From the NCBI GenBank assembly GCA_016293005.1, contig JAEDFA010000004.1, positions 1 through 52,308 of the forward strand: a stretch of 52,308 bases of DNA, in the 5' to 3' direction. A program made the position numbers and the translations under genes. Positions within the stretch are counted from its first letter, which is position 1; the number at the start of each line of letters is the position of its first letter. Of the stretch, positions 43,491 through 51,296 are shown in pieces. A model generated the notes under the pieces. The model worked only from the letters and a program-made list of their open reading frames with translations, did not search any database and was not told where the DNA came from. The stretch is from Treponema sp. (GTDB taxonomy: Bacteria > Spirochaetota > Spirochaetia > Treponematales > Treponemataceae).

Positions 43491-45104
43491 TTAATAAACG
43501 CTTAAAATTTTTGAAACAGTTTCTTTCCCGATAATTTTAAGGAATGAAGCAAGGCGCGGTCCCTGGTCTTTTGCAATCAATGCCTGATAAAGTGCAGTAA
43601 ACAAGACTTTTGCATCGATTCCGACTTCTGTTGCAATATCCCATAAAGATTGCTGACAGTCCTTGTCTGTTTCAAAAGTTCCGATTTTTGGAACGACTTC
43701 ATCGCGAACTTTTTTTACCGCTTCAAGAACAGAGCCTTCTAACTGCGCTTTTGAACCGTCATTTCTAAGTGAAAAACAGAATTCTGGCGCAAATTCTGGT
43801 GCACAATTCTGAATCCAGTACCATGCACACGCACAGCGCCTTTTAAGCCGTTCAACTTGTTCAGGTTTTACATCACTTAAAGAATTTATTACGGCGTCGA
43901 TATTTCCTGAATAAATCTGAAGAAGCGTTGTAAGCATTCTGAAAGTAATCTGATATGGCATTACTTCAGGGATTTTTCCGTCAATTTGGCTGAGCATATA
44001 AATTCGTTTTTCTTTGTTGAAAAAATCTTCGCTCTTTGCCTTGTCGATTCCATAAACGACTCTTTCTGTTTTATCGTAATCTTCGTAGATTTTTAAAACA
44101 TCAAGGTCAAACGAAATTGAAAATTCTGTATTTGGTTTTGTTCCTGCAAACATATAGCGAAGAACTTCTGCCTGGTAAACATCAAGCGCATCTGGAAGTG
44201 CAATTACATCACCTTTTGAAGAAGACATTTTTCCTGAAACGCCTTTTAAATTTACAAAATCGTATCGCATTGTAACAGGAGCATCCCAACCGTAAACTTT
44301 TTTTGAAACAAGTTTTGCAGTATCGTAACTTCCGCCCGGACTTATGTGGTCTTTTCCACCCGGTTCAAAAACGACTTTTTCTTCGTTCCAGCGCATTGGC
44401 CAGTCAACTCGCCAACCAAGTTTAGCGCCTTTAAAAGTTCTGATGTCGGCTTTTTCACAGTTTCCACATTCGCATTTATAAGAAATTCCGTATTCGCCGT
44501 CGTAATCTGTAATTTGAGTTGTATCTTTTGAACATTTTCCGCAGAAAATCGAAACAGGCCAATAAACATCAGCTTCTGTCATTTTATGCTGTTCATCGCG
44601 ATATTCATTAAGACATTCTTTTATAAGAGAACGATTCTGCATCGCTTTTTTCATTCCCTCGGCATAACGATTTGCACGATAGCGGCTTGCCTGATATAAA
44701 AATTCCGGATAAATTCCTACACGCGGAAGCTGAACTTCGATGTCAACTTCATTGTGGCGGGCGTAATTTTCATCTCTTTTTGTTGTATCAGGAACTTCTG
44801 TAATTGGAAAACGAAGGTATTTTTCAAGGATTTCAGGATTCGGCATATTTGCAGGAACTTTTCTGAAAACATCGTAATCATCCCATGAATAAATAAAACG
44901 AACATTTTTACCTCTGTCTCGAAGCGCGCGGACAACTAAATCTACAGTAATTATTTCACGGAAATTTCCAAGATGCACAGTTCCAGACGGAGTAATTCCC
45001 GAAGCGCATGTATAAAGTTCAAGTTCGCCTTTTTCGCGGATAATTTTTTCAGCCATAAGATCAGCCCAATGGCACAGAAATTTTTCATCAATAATATTAC
45101 TCAT
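43491..45104 (-). CDS. lysK: Lysyl-tRNA synthetase, class I (archaeal type)
   Basis: The 537-residue enzyme charges tRNA-Lys. It has the class I catalytic motifs H-L-G-N (44-47, the HIGH equivalent, in P-S-G-T-V-H-L-G-N) and K-M-S-S-S-K-G (about 290), plus a cysteine cluster C-G-K-C ... C-E-C-G-N-C (about 185-220) that likely binds zinc. Class I LysRS is the archaeal form and in bacteria is well known from spirochaetes and alpha-proteobacteria, which supports the organism call. There is no ribosome-binding site; TATATT lies 8 nt (or TATTAT 6 nt) before the ATG, suggesting a leaderless mRNA. It diverges from the pseudouridine synthase gene. Confidence 0.96.
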   Translation of the reverse strand: MSNIIDEKFLCHWADLMAEKIIREKGELELYTCASGITPSGTVHLGNFREIITVDLVVRALRDRGKNVRFIYSWDDYDVFRKVPANMPNPEILEKYLRFPITEVPDTTKRDENYARHNEVDIEVQLPRVGIYPEFLYQASRYRANRYAEGMKKAMQNRSLIKECLNEYRDEQHKMTEADVYWPVSIFCGKCSKDTTQITDYDGEYGISYKCECGNCEKADIRTFKGAKLGWRVDWPMRWNEEKVVFEPGGKDHISPGGSYDTAKLVSKKVYGWDAPVTMRYDFVNLKGVSGKMSSSKGDVIALPDALDVYQAEVLRYMFAGTKPNTEFSISFDLDVLKIYEDYDKTERVVYGIDKAKSEDFFNKEKRIYMLSQIDGKIPEVMPYQITFRMLTTLLQIYSGNIDAVINSLSDVKPEQVERLKRRCACAWYWIQNCAPEFAPEFCFSLRNDGSKAQLEGSVLEAVKKVRDEVVPKIGTFETDKDCQQSLWDIATEVGIDAKVLFTALYQALIAKDQGPRLASFLKIIGKETVSKILSVY

Positions 45105-45112
45105 AATTTTAT

Positions 45113-45141
45113 AATATAGTAAAATAATTTAAAATTGGGAA
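45113..45141 (-). promoter_or_regulatory. Possible promoter of lysK, near-leaderless
   Basis: On the minus strand TTCCCA (45136-45141) and TATATT (45113-45118) are spaced 17 bp. The -10 box is 8 nt from the ATG and no Shine-Dalgarno sequence is visible. Confidence 0.4.
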
Positions 45142-45158
45142 TAGGGAAATAAAAATTT

Positions 45159-45914
45159 ATGAACACTGAAAAAATTCTAGAGCAGAAAATCGACCAGATT
45201 CTCGAAAATTATAAAATTTCTTCAAAACGAAACGCTTCAAATTTCCTGCGAAACAACGAAATTCTTATAAATTCAAAAAAAGTTTCAAGCCGAACTGAAA
45301 AATGCAATTCCGACTTTGCAGACATCTGTGTAAACGGAAAAATTCTTTCTAAAACAAAAAACCTCTACATAATTCTGAACAAACCTCTCGGCGCAGTCTG
45401 CTCGACAAAAAGCGATTCCCACAAAACCGTATTCGATTTTATAAACGAAAAAGACAAATTTTCTGAAAACTGCTCACCTCTCCATTCCGCTGGAAGACTC
45501 GATTCACAAACCGAAGGACTTTTAATTCTCACCACGAACGGCTCATTCAGCCATTTTCTAACCGCCCCGGAAACTCATCTAAAGAAAACTTACCGCATTA
45601 TAATAGAAGAAAAAACAACAAAAATCGAACAGGAACATTTTTCAAACCTTACAAAAACCGGAATACTGCTTCCGCCTGAAAAAAAAGCCCCAGAATATTT
45701 TACAAAAACCGCAGAATTAAACTGGCTTTCACCGTCAGAACTTGAAATGACATTGACCGAAGGAAAATTTCATCAGGTAAGGCGAATGATTTCCTTCTTC
45801 TCTCTGACTTTAAAATCTTTAAAACGCATTTCAATCGGTTCTTTAGAAATTCCTGAAAACCTGAAAGCCGGCGAATATATTTTTTTCAAACCGGAAGAAC
45901 TTTTTTTTCAATAG
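45159..45914 (+). CDS. RsuA/RluB-family rRNA pseudouridine synthase
   Basis: The 251-residue enzyme isomerises uridine to pseudouridine in rRNA. The catalytic Asp is D115 in G-R-L-D-S-Q-T-E-G-L-L-I-L-T, with the family motif L-N-K-P-L-G before it and F-H-Q-V-R-R-M near the C-terminus. A degenerate S4-like N-terminal part (I-L-E-N-Y-K-I-S-S-K-R-N-A) precedes it. Only a distant AGGG is found upstream, so translation initiation looks weak. The IlvY-like regulator starts 22 nt downstream of its stop. The target uridine cannot be read from sequence. Confidence 0.9.
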   Translation: MNTEKILEQKIDQILENYKISSKRNASNFLRNNEILINSKKVSSRTEKCNSDFADICVNGKILSKTKNLYIILNKPLGAVCSTKSDSHKTVFDFINEKDKFSENCSPLHSAGRLDSQTEGLLILTTNGSFSHFLTAPETHLKKTYRIIIEEKTTKIEQEHFSNLTKTGILLPPEKKAPEYFTKTAELNWLSPSELEMTLTEGKFHQVRRMISFFSLTLKSLKRISIGSLEIPENLKAGEYIFFKPEELFFQ

Positions 45915-45923
45915 ATTTTGCTT

Positions 45924-45929
45924 TATAAT
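45924..45929 (+). promoter_or_regulatory. -10 box 6 nt before the IlvY-like gene
   Basis: TATAAT (45924-45929) stands 6 nt before ATG 45936. The region 17 bp upstream is only a T-run, so the -35 box is weak or absent. Confidence 0.35.
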
Positions 45930-45935
45930 CAGAAT

Positions 45936-46838
45936 ATGAATCTTTACGAATTAAAAGCGTTTGTCACTCTTTCTAAAACACTTCACTTTGGAAAAACCGC
46001 TTCGCTTGAAAACATAAGTCCTTCAGCATTGAGCAGAATTATTTCCCGGCTTGAAGAAGAAAACGCAACTATTTTTCTTGACAGGTCAAAGCGTTCTGTT
46101 GAACTTACAGAAAACGGTAAGCTTTTCGCTGAATACGCAAAGGAAACTCTTGAAAGAACTCAAATTCTTCAGGCAAAATTCACCGGCAACCAGAACCAGC
46201 TGACTGGAACACTTCACATTTTTGCATCAGTTACAGCGTGCTACACGATTCTTCCGGAATTCATAAAAAAATTTTCAGAAAAATATCCAAAAATCAGCCT
46301 TTCCGTAGAAACTGGAGATCCGGCTGGGGCAATTCAGGCTGTACGCGAAGGGCGAGTTTCCCTTGCAGTTGCAGCGATTCCAGAAGACGGACTTTCTTAC
46401 CTTGAAACGATTTCCGTAAAGACAACTCCGCTTGTATATGCCGCTTCAATCAACGGACCATACACAAAACTTGAAGGCTCTCCGCAGGACATTCTTTCTT
46501 CAACTCCGCTGATTCTTCCAAAAACAGGACTTGCCCGGCAAAGATTCGACCAGTGGACAAAATCGCGAAATGTAAAACCGATTATTCAAGCCGAAACCGA
46601 AGGAAACGAAGCAATTCTTGCAATCGCACATCTTGGACTTGGAATCGGTCTTATTCCGCAGATTATTTTAGAAAGCGCACCGTACAAAAACAGTTTTGTC
46701 GTTCACGCAGCAAGAAATACACTTGGATTTTACGAAATCGGTTTTATCCGCCGTTCAGAAATTTACGGAACTCAGTCAAGCCGTCAAATTCAGGTTGCAG
46801 TAAGCGACATTCTTCATACTTATTTTAAAAAAAATTAA
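45936..46838 (+). CDS. ilvY: LysR-family regulator, IlvY-like
   Basis: The 300-residue protein closely follows E. coli IlvY: M-N-L-Y-E-L-K-A-F at the start, the HTH with H-F-G-K-T-A-S and S-P-S-A-L-S-R-I-I-S-R-L-E, then L-H-I-F-A-S-V-T-A-C-Y at the start of the effector domain and G-L-G-I-G-L-I-P-Q-I-I-L-E near its end. IlvY activates ilvC, but no branched-chain amino acid gene lies in the window, so the target is elsewhere or different. I start at ATG 45936 to match IlvY; the frame extends six codons further without a better site. TATAAT lies 6 nt before the ATG and there is no ribosome-binding site. Confidence 0.85.
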   Translation: MNLYELKAFVTLSKTLHFGKTASLENISPSALSRIISRLEEENATIFLDRSKRSVELTENGKLFAEYAKETLERTQILQAKFTGNQNQLTGTLHIFASVTACYTILPEFIKKFSEKYPKISLSVETGDPAGAIQAVREGRVSLAVAAIPEDGLSYLETISVKTTPLVYAASINGPYTKLEGSPQDILSSTPLILPKTGLARQRFDQWTKSRNVKPIIQAETEGNEAILAIAHLGLGIGLIPQIILESAPYKNSFVVHAARNTLGFYEIGFIRRSEIYGTQSSRQIQVAVSDILHTYFKKN

Positions 46839-46847
46839 GGCCTTTTT

Positions 46848-47582
46848 ATGACAGAATTTCAATGGAATTTTTTTTCAAATTTTAGACGCGAATTTAAAGA
46901 AAAAATCAGCAAATGGAGCGTTTTTTCAAAAGAATTAAAACTTCTTCAGGAAAAATCAGCGGAAAACGACAAAATTCCTTACTACAAAATCGAAAATCCT
47001 GTAGTTTACAACCGCGCGCTCGATGAAATTTCAAATGAAAGCGAAATAAAATTAATAGTTTGCGCCGATAATCCTGGAAAAAACGAACAACTTTCCCAGA
47101 ATCAAAAATATCTTATCGGTCAGGCGGGAAAACTCGCGGAAGGATTTTTTAGAAACAACAAAGAATTCAAAATCGATTTCAGAAAAAACGCAATAATTTT
47201 AAACAAAACCCCGATTCATTCAGCAAAAACTTCTCAATTAAAATTTATTTATAAAAATTCAAGCGATGAAATCAGAAATCTTTTAGACGAAACGCAAATA
47301 TGGATGGCAAAAAAAACGGCAGACCTTTCAGATGCATTAAACTGCCCGATTTTTCTTGCAGGCTACAGCGAATTAAAAAAAGGCGGAATTTTCACTCTCT
47401 ACAAAAATGAATTAAAAAATTCAATAAAAAATATAGATTCAGTTTTGGTCTTTCAGCATTTTTCGATGAACAGATTTTCCATCGATTTTAAAAACTTCAT
47501 GCAAAACAATCCGAATCTTTCCAAAGAAGAAGCCCTGATAAAAATTGGACTTCTCCACCAGAAAGAAATTTTTGATTTTTAA
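46848..47582 (+). CDS. Uracil-DNA-glycosylase-like protein of unknown function
   Basis: The 244-residue protein has two motifs recalling the UDG superfamily: A-D-N-P-G-K-N-E (73-80, compare G-E-x-P-G-x-x-E) and L-I-G-Q-A-G-K-L-A (89-97, compare F-V-G-x-A-G-x-L-L), followed by N-K-T-P-I-H. A later A-G-Y-S-E and F-Q-H-F-S-M-N-R may form the far side of the fold. There are no Fe-S cysteines as in family 4/5 enzymes. AAGG lies 7 nt before the ATG. It starts 9 nt after ilvY and its end overlaps the convergent ribH by 4 nt. The relation is motif-level inference and activity is unproven. Confidence 0.65.
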   Translation: MTEFQWNFFSNFRREFKEKISKWSVFSKELKLLQEKSAENDKIPYYKIENPVVYNRALDEISNESEIKLIVCADNPGKNEQLSQNQKYLIGQAGKLAEGFFRNNKEFKIDFRKNAIILNKTPIHSAKTSQLKFIYKNSSDEIRNLLDETQIWMAKKTADLSDALNCPIFLAGYSELKKGGIFTLYKNELKNSIKNIDSVLVFQHFSMNRFSIDFKNFMQNNPNLSKEEALIKIGLLHQKEIFDF

Positions 47583-48052
47583 ATCTGCCTGATTAAATTT
47601 GCCATTTCAATTGCACCCAAAGCACAGTCATAGCCTTTATTTCCGGCTTTGCTTCCAGAGCGTTCAATTGCCTGTTCGATATTTTCAGTTGTTATTACTC
47701 CGAACATTACAGGAACACCGTTTTTAAGAGAAGCCTGTGCAATTCCTTTTGAAACTTCAGAGCAGACATAATCATAATGAGTTGTAGAACCACGAATTAC
47801 CGCTCCAACAGCGATTACGGCATCGTACTTTCCGCTTGAAGCCATTTTATCGGCAATCAAAGGAATTTCAAATGCTCCCGGAACCCAGACAGCCGTAATA
47901 TTTTTTTCATCAACACCGTGACGAACAAGACCATCTACAGCGCCGCCTAAAAGTTTGTTCACGATAATTTCATTGAACCTTGAAGCGACAATTGCAACCT
48001 TCATTCCTTCAGGAGCAACAAGTTTTCCTTCAACCAAATTAATTTCTTTCAT
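47579..48052 (-). CDS. ribH: 6,7-dimethyl-8-ribityllumazine synthase
   Basis: The enzyme condenses the ribityl-pyrimidine with dihydroxybutanone phosphate, the penultimate riboflavin step, and usually forms 60-mer capsids or pentamers. The 157-residue sequence has S-R-F-N (residues 24-27), V-P-G-A-F-E-I-P, A-V-G-A-V-I-R-G-S-T-T-H-Y-D-Y with the catalytic His, and G-V-I-T-T-E-N. Length is standard. GGAGG lies 5 nt before the ATG. It is 60 nt downstream of ribBA on the same strand and therefore under the same FMN riboswitch. Confidence 0.96.
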   Translation of the reverse strand: MKEINLVEGKLVAPEGMKVAIVASRFNEIIVNKLLGGAVDGLVRHGVDEKNITAVWVPGAFEIPLIADKMASSGKYDAVIAVGAVIRGSTTHYDYVCSEVSKGIAQASLKNGVPVMFGVITTENIEQAIERSGSKAGNKGYDCALGAIEMANLIRQI

Positions 48053-48112
48053 TTATACCTCCGTAAAATCTGAAGCATAACTTTAATCATACAAAGCCAT
48101 GCAATTTATAAA

Positions 48113-49321
48113 TTACAAACTTTCTGTAAAAATATGCCCCATTTTATCGCGTTTTGTTTTTAAATAAAATCTGTCATTTTCCTGAGGCGGAATTTCAATC
48201 GGTTCACGCTTTACAACTTTAAGACCAAAACCGTCGAGTCCGTAAATTTTTTCTGGATTATTTGTAAGAAGGCGAAGAGATTTGCAGCCTAAATCTCGTA
48301 AAATTTGCGCGCCAATCCAGTATTCACGCAAATCTGGTTTAAAACCGAGTTTTTCATTTGCTTCTACAGTATCATATCCCTGTTCCTGAAGAGTGTACGC
48401 TTTTAATTTATTTATTAACCCGATTCCGCGCCCTTCCTGCCTCATATAAAGAATTACGCCACGACCTTCTTCTGAAACTTTTTTCATTGCAGATTTAAGC
48501 TGAGGTCCGCAATCGCACCTTTTTGATGCAAAAACATCGCCTGTAAGACATTCTGAATGGACGCGGCACAAAACATTTTCACCGTCACCGATTTCACCTT
48601 TTACCAAAGCAACATGATGCTCGCCAGTAATATCGTTTACATAACCGTAAATGTCAAATTCCCCAAATTCTGACGGAAGTTTTGCCTTTGCCTCCCGAAT
48701 TACATGCTTTTCATGAAGGCGCAGGTAATCCTGAAGAGATTTTATTGTAATAAATTTTAAATTGAATTTTTTAGCCAGCGTCCAGAGTTTTTTTGTTCTC
48801 ATCATCGTGCCATCGTCATCCATAATTTCGCAGCACAAACCACATTCTTTTAAACCTGCCAGTCTGCATAAATCAACAGTCGCTTCTGTATGCCCGTTTC
48901 TTACAAGAACACCACCCTTTCTTGCAATAAGCGGAAAAACATGACCTGGTCGCCTGAAATCTTCCGGTTTGCTCGAAGAATCTACACATGAGCGAACCGT
49001 TATTGAGCGCTCAACTGCTGAAATTCCAGTTGAAGTTGATTTGTGGTCGATTGAAACTGTAAATGCCGTTTCATGATTGTCAGTATTTTCTGCAACCATT
49101 GGAAAAAGGTTTAATTTCTTTGCAATATCGTTACTCATCGGCGTACAGATAAGACCTTTCGCATGAACTGCCATCATATTTATGTTTTCTTGAGTGGCAA
49201 ATTCAGCGGCACAAATCATATCGCCTTCATTTTCACGATCTTCATCATCTGTAACAAGGATTATTTTTCCGGCTTTTAAATCTGAAATAGCCTCTTCAAT
49301 TGTGTTGTATTGATAATTCAT
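48113..49321 (-). CDS. ribBA: Bifunctional DHBP synthase / GTP cyclohydrolase II
   Basis: The 402-residue fusion makes dihydroxybutanone phosphate from ribulose 5-phosphate (N-terminal half) and opens GTP (C-terminal half), the two entry reactions of riboflavin synthesis. The RibB part has D-D-E-D-R-E-N-E-G-D and R-x-G-H-T-E-A-T-V-D; the RibA part has the zinc cysteines in S-E-C-L-T-G-D-V-F ... R-C-D-C-G and R-Q-E-G-R-G-I-G. I start at ATG 49321 with GGAGG upstream; the in-frame TTG at 49333 lies before the ribosome-binding site. The FMN riboswitch sits directly upstream. Confidence 0.97.
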   Translation of the reverse strand: MNYQYNTIEEAISDLKAGKIILVTDDEDRENEGDMICAAEFATQENINMMAVHAKGLICTPMSNDIAKKLNLFPMVAENTDNHETAFTVSIDHKSTSTGISAVERSITVRSCVDSSSKPEDFRRPGHVFPLIARKGGVLVRNGHTEATVDLCRLAGLKECGLCCEIMDDDGTMMRTKKLWTLAKKFNLKFITIKSLQDYLRLHEKHVIREAKAKLPSEFGEFDIYGYVNDITGEHHVALVKGEIGDGENVLCRVHSECLTGDVFASKRCDCGPQLKSAMKKVSEEGRGVILYMRQEGRGIGLINKLKAYTLQEQGYDTVEANEKLGFKPDLREYWIGAQILRDLGCKSLRLLTNNPEKIYGLDGFGLKVVKREPIEIPPQENDRFYLKTKRDKMGHIFTESL

Positions 49322-49398
49322 TTTTGCCTCCAAAATTTAGACAGGGAACATAAAAAAGAAGCAAAAACGCGTATTGAAATCAACGAAAATTTTACTTC
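49321..49398 (-). promoter_or_regulatory. Expression platform of the FMN riboswitch (SD sequestor / anti-sequestor)
   Basis: On the minus strand the 3' side of aptamer helix P1, GAAGTAAAA (49390-49398), can pair with TTTTGCTTC (49358-49366). The same segment, TTTTTGCTTC, can instead pair over 10 bp (one U.G) with GAGGCAAAAA (49321-49330), which holds the ribBA ribosome-binding site and the A of ATG. FMN binding, by fixing P1, would thus free the sequestor and shut off translation. Confidence 0.6.
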
Positions 49399-49524
49399 TT
49401 TCATCCGGACTCTACCGTCGGCTACGGACTTTCACCGTATCATGAAGAATTCAAAAGAATTCTACTCGCTGGCTTACGAAAAATCGTTTACAGCCGGTGG
49501 GGAATTTCACCCCGCCCTGAAGTA
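49393..49524 (-). promoter_or_regulatory. FMN riboswitch (RFN element)
   Basis: On the minus strand the conserved RFN blocks are present in order: AGGGCGGGGTGAAATTCCCC, ACCGGCTGT, GCCAGCGAG, a variable hairpin, CGGTGAAAGTCCG, AGCCGACGGTAGAGTCCGGA and TGAAAGAAG. P1 is formed by TACTTC (49519-49524) with GAAGTA (49393-49398). The element binds FMN and represses riboflavin genes; it controls ribBA and ribH here. Confidence 0.96.
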
Positions 49525-49561
49525 TGCTCTGCAGAAATACTAAAAATCTGACAGCGTCTTT

Positions 49562-49590
49562 ATTCTACCAAATATAAAATCATTCCGCAA
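49562..49590 (-). promoter_or_regulatory. Promoter of the riboswitch-ribBA-ribH transcript
   Basis: On the minus strand TTGCGG (49585-49590) and TAGAAT (49562-49567) are spaced 17 bp, which would start the RNA about 30 nt before the FMN aptamer. Confidence 0.5.
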
Positions 49591-49598
49591 TAAAAAAC

Positions 49599-50240
49599 TT
49601 AAGATTCATCTTTGAGCCATAGAGAAAGTTTTTGCTCAAGAGCAGAATCTTTTTTTTCGCTTGACGAAATATTTAAAAGTTTCTGAACATATTTTCCGAT
49701 TAAATCATTTTCAAGATTTACAGAATCGCCTGATTTTTTTTCTAGAAGAATAGTGTTCTGTGCAGTATGCGGAATTACACTTACAGCAAAATCTGACTCA
49801 GAGACTTTTGCAACCGTAAGACTTATTCCGTCAATTGCAACAGAGCCTTTTTCTATTATAAGATTTAAAATAGAACTGTCACATTCAATATAAAACCAAA
49901 TCGCATTTCCGTCTTTTTGAATTTTTGAAATTCTTCCCGTTCCATCGATGTGTCCGCTTACAAAATGCCCGCCGAAACGACCTTCTGCACTCATTGCGCG
50001 CTCAAGATTCACATGACTTGAACAGGATAACATTGCCAGATTAGAACGATTTAAAGTTTCATTCATCACATCGACAGTGAATTCATTTTTTTCGATTTTT
50101 ACAACTGTTAGACAAACTCCGTTTACGGCAATACTGTCACCAAGTTGAGTTCCCGAAAGAATTTTATTCCCTTGAATGACAAGAAATCCATTGCCGATTT
50201 TTTTTATTGATCCAACTTCTTCAACGATTCCAGTAAACAT
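49599..50240 (-). CDS. ribE: Riboflavin synthase, alpha chain
   Basis: The enzyme dismutates two ribityllumazines into riboflavin. The 213-residue protein has the two tandem lumazine-binding repeats of the family: M-F-T-G-I-V-E-E-V-G with S-I-A-V-N-G-V-C-L-T-V, and G-H-I-D-G-T-G with S-V-A-I-D-G-I-S-L-T-V. Length is normal. The ribosome-binding site is weak (AAAGGT about 14 nt upstream). The gene lies upstream of the FMN riboswitch and 30 nt after the acyltransferase gene, so it is probably read with that gene and not under direct riboswitch control. Named ribE here (ribC in E. coli). Confidence 0.95.
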   Translation of the reverse strand: MFTGIVEEVGSIKKIGNGFLVIQGNKILSGTQLGDSIAVNGVCLTVVKIEKNEFTVDVMNETLNRSNLAMLSCSSHVNLERAMSAEGRFGGHFVSGHIDGTGRISKIQKDGNAIWFYIECDSSILNLIIEKGSVAIDGISLTVAKVSESDFAVSVIPHTAQNTILLEKKSGDSVNLENDLIGKYVQKLLNISSSEKKDSALEQKLSLWLKDES

Positions 50241-50270
50241 TTTTTATTTTAATTTTACCTTTAAATCTGT

Positions 50271-51173
50271 CTATTTTGAACGAGATTCTTCTATTTGATT
50301 ATGCTGAATTTCTAGAATTTCCATAATTTTATCAATTATTTTTTGTTTTGGGTCAGATTCGTCCTGTGGAAGAGAATCTAAAACCTGTTTTCTAAAAGAT
50401 TTACACTCCAAAACAGGATGCGCTGTCAAAGTCATTACATCCTGAAGAACCAAATCACTCGTCATATCTTCCGGGGCTTCCGGATTAATTGCAAGACAAA
50501 TTCCGTTTATAGTAACTGGAAGAACGATATCAAAAAGCCGCAGATAAGAATCGATTTCTTTAAGACCTTTTTTTGTTTCTGGCTTTCCTGGTCTGTATCT
50601 TGTTCCGCTAGGGAAAACTAAAATCACTTTTCCTTCTTTTTTAAGTTCATCCATTTTACGCATTGAAGCAAAATTAATTTTTCTTGCACGCTTTTCTTCT
50701 TCTATTTTAGCTTCTTCTGAAACTTGAGAGCCTTCGAATTTTTCAAGGCTTCTTGTAGGATAAATTACGACACGAGAATATGCTTCTGTGAGACAGCGAA
50801 CTAAAAGACTGTCTTCGTTTAACTTCATTCCGGCTACAGCGACAATATTTTGTGCAAAATCTTTTGCCCAATCTTCACCATTTTTTTCAAGAAGATAAAT
50901 AATTGCAGGAAGGTCAAAATTTGAATAATGCTCCATTAAAATTAAACCGGTTTTTCCGTTTTTTACCTGATTATAAAAATCTTTAAAATGTTCTGTATTT
51001 GAAATTCCTGATTCTGGCAATAGATTGTCGTTTAGAAGAATATTGAAATATTCCCGAAGTTTCATATTTGCGGGCTGAAAAATGTTTGATTCGTCTATTT
51101 TTCCAGGAGCGACAGAATAATTAGAGGCTTCCTGCATAAGTTTTCCATATTTTTGTTTTAATGTCTGTGGCAT
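50271..51173 (-). CDS. PlsC-like glycerol-phosphate acyltransferase family protein
   Basis: The 300-residue protein has the acyltransferase H-x4-D motif H-Y-S-N-F-D (82-87) and the later F-P-S-G-T-R (187-192), equivalent to the E-G-T-R substrate-binding block. Such enzymes acylate glycerol-3-phosphate or lysophosphatidate at the membrane. The sequence is more distant from classical PlsC and has no clear membrane helix, so it may be soluble or peripheral. AAGGA lies 6 nt before the ATG and a TTGACA-17-TAGAAT promoter lies upstream. It precedes ribE by 30 nt on the same strand. Confidence 0.82.
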   Translation of the reverse strand: MPQTLKQKYGKLMQEASNYSVAPGKIDESNIFQPANMKLREYFNILLNDNLLPESGISNTEHFKDFYNQVKNGKTGLILMEHYSNFDLPAIIYLLEKNGEDWAKDFAQNIVAVAGMKLNEDSLLVRCLTEAYSRVVIYPTRSLEKFEGSQVSEEAKIEEEKRARKINFASMRKMDELKKEGKVILVFPSGTRYRPGKPETKKGLKEIDSYLRLFDIVLPVTINGICLAINPEAPEDMTSDLVLQDVMTLTAHPVLECKSFRKQVLDSLPQDESDPKQKIIDKIMEILEIQHNQIEESRSK

Positions 51174-51237
51174 AAATTGTCCTTAAAGGGTGAATTTTAA
51201 AAGAATTTTTAAAAAGAGAATTTCTTAAGTTGTCTTT

Positions 51238-51266
51238 ATTCTATTACACTAAATTATAACTGTCAA
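51238..51266 (-). promoter_or_regulatory. Promoter of the acyltransferase gene (-ribE)
   Basis: On the minus strand TTGACA (51261-51266) and TAGAAT (51238-51243) are spaced 17 bp. The same -35 bases also serve the divergent HAD gene promoter. Confidence 0.7.
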
Positions 51267-51289
51267 TAAATTAAAAAAAGTGTTATTAT
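51260..51289 (+). promoter_or_regulatory. Promoter of the HAD hydrolase gene, near-leaderless
   Basis: CTGTCA (51260-51265) and TATTAT (51284-51289) are spaced 18 bp; 7 nt separate the -10 box from ATG 51297. No Shine-Dalgarno sequence is visible. Confidence 0.45.
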
Positions 51290-51296
51290 ATGGCTT

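Noticed and set aside
49310..49543. 77-codon plus-strand ORF over the riboflavin leader
   Set aside because: It runs antisense through the FMN riboswitch, whose conserved blocks explain the sequence; the ORF is a by-product.
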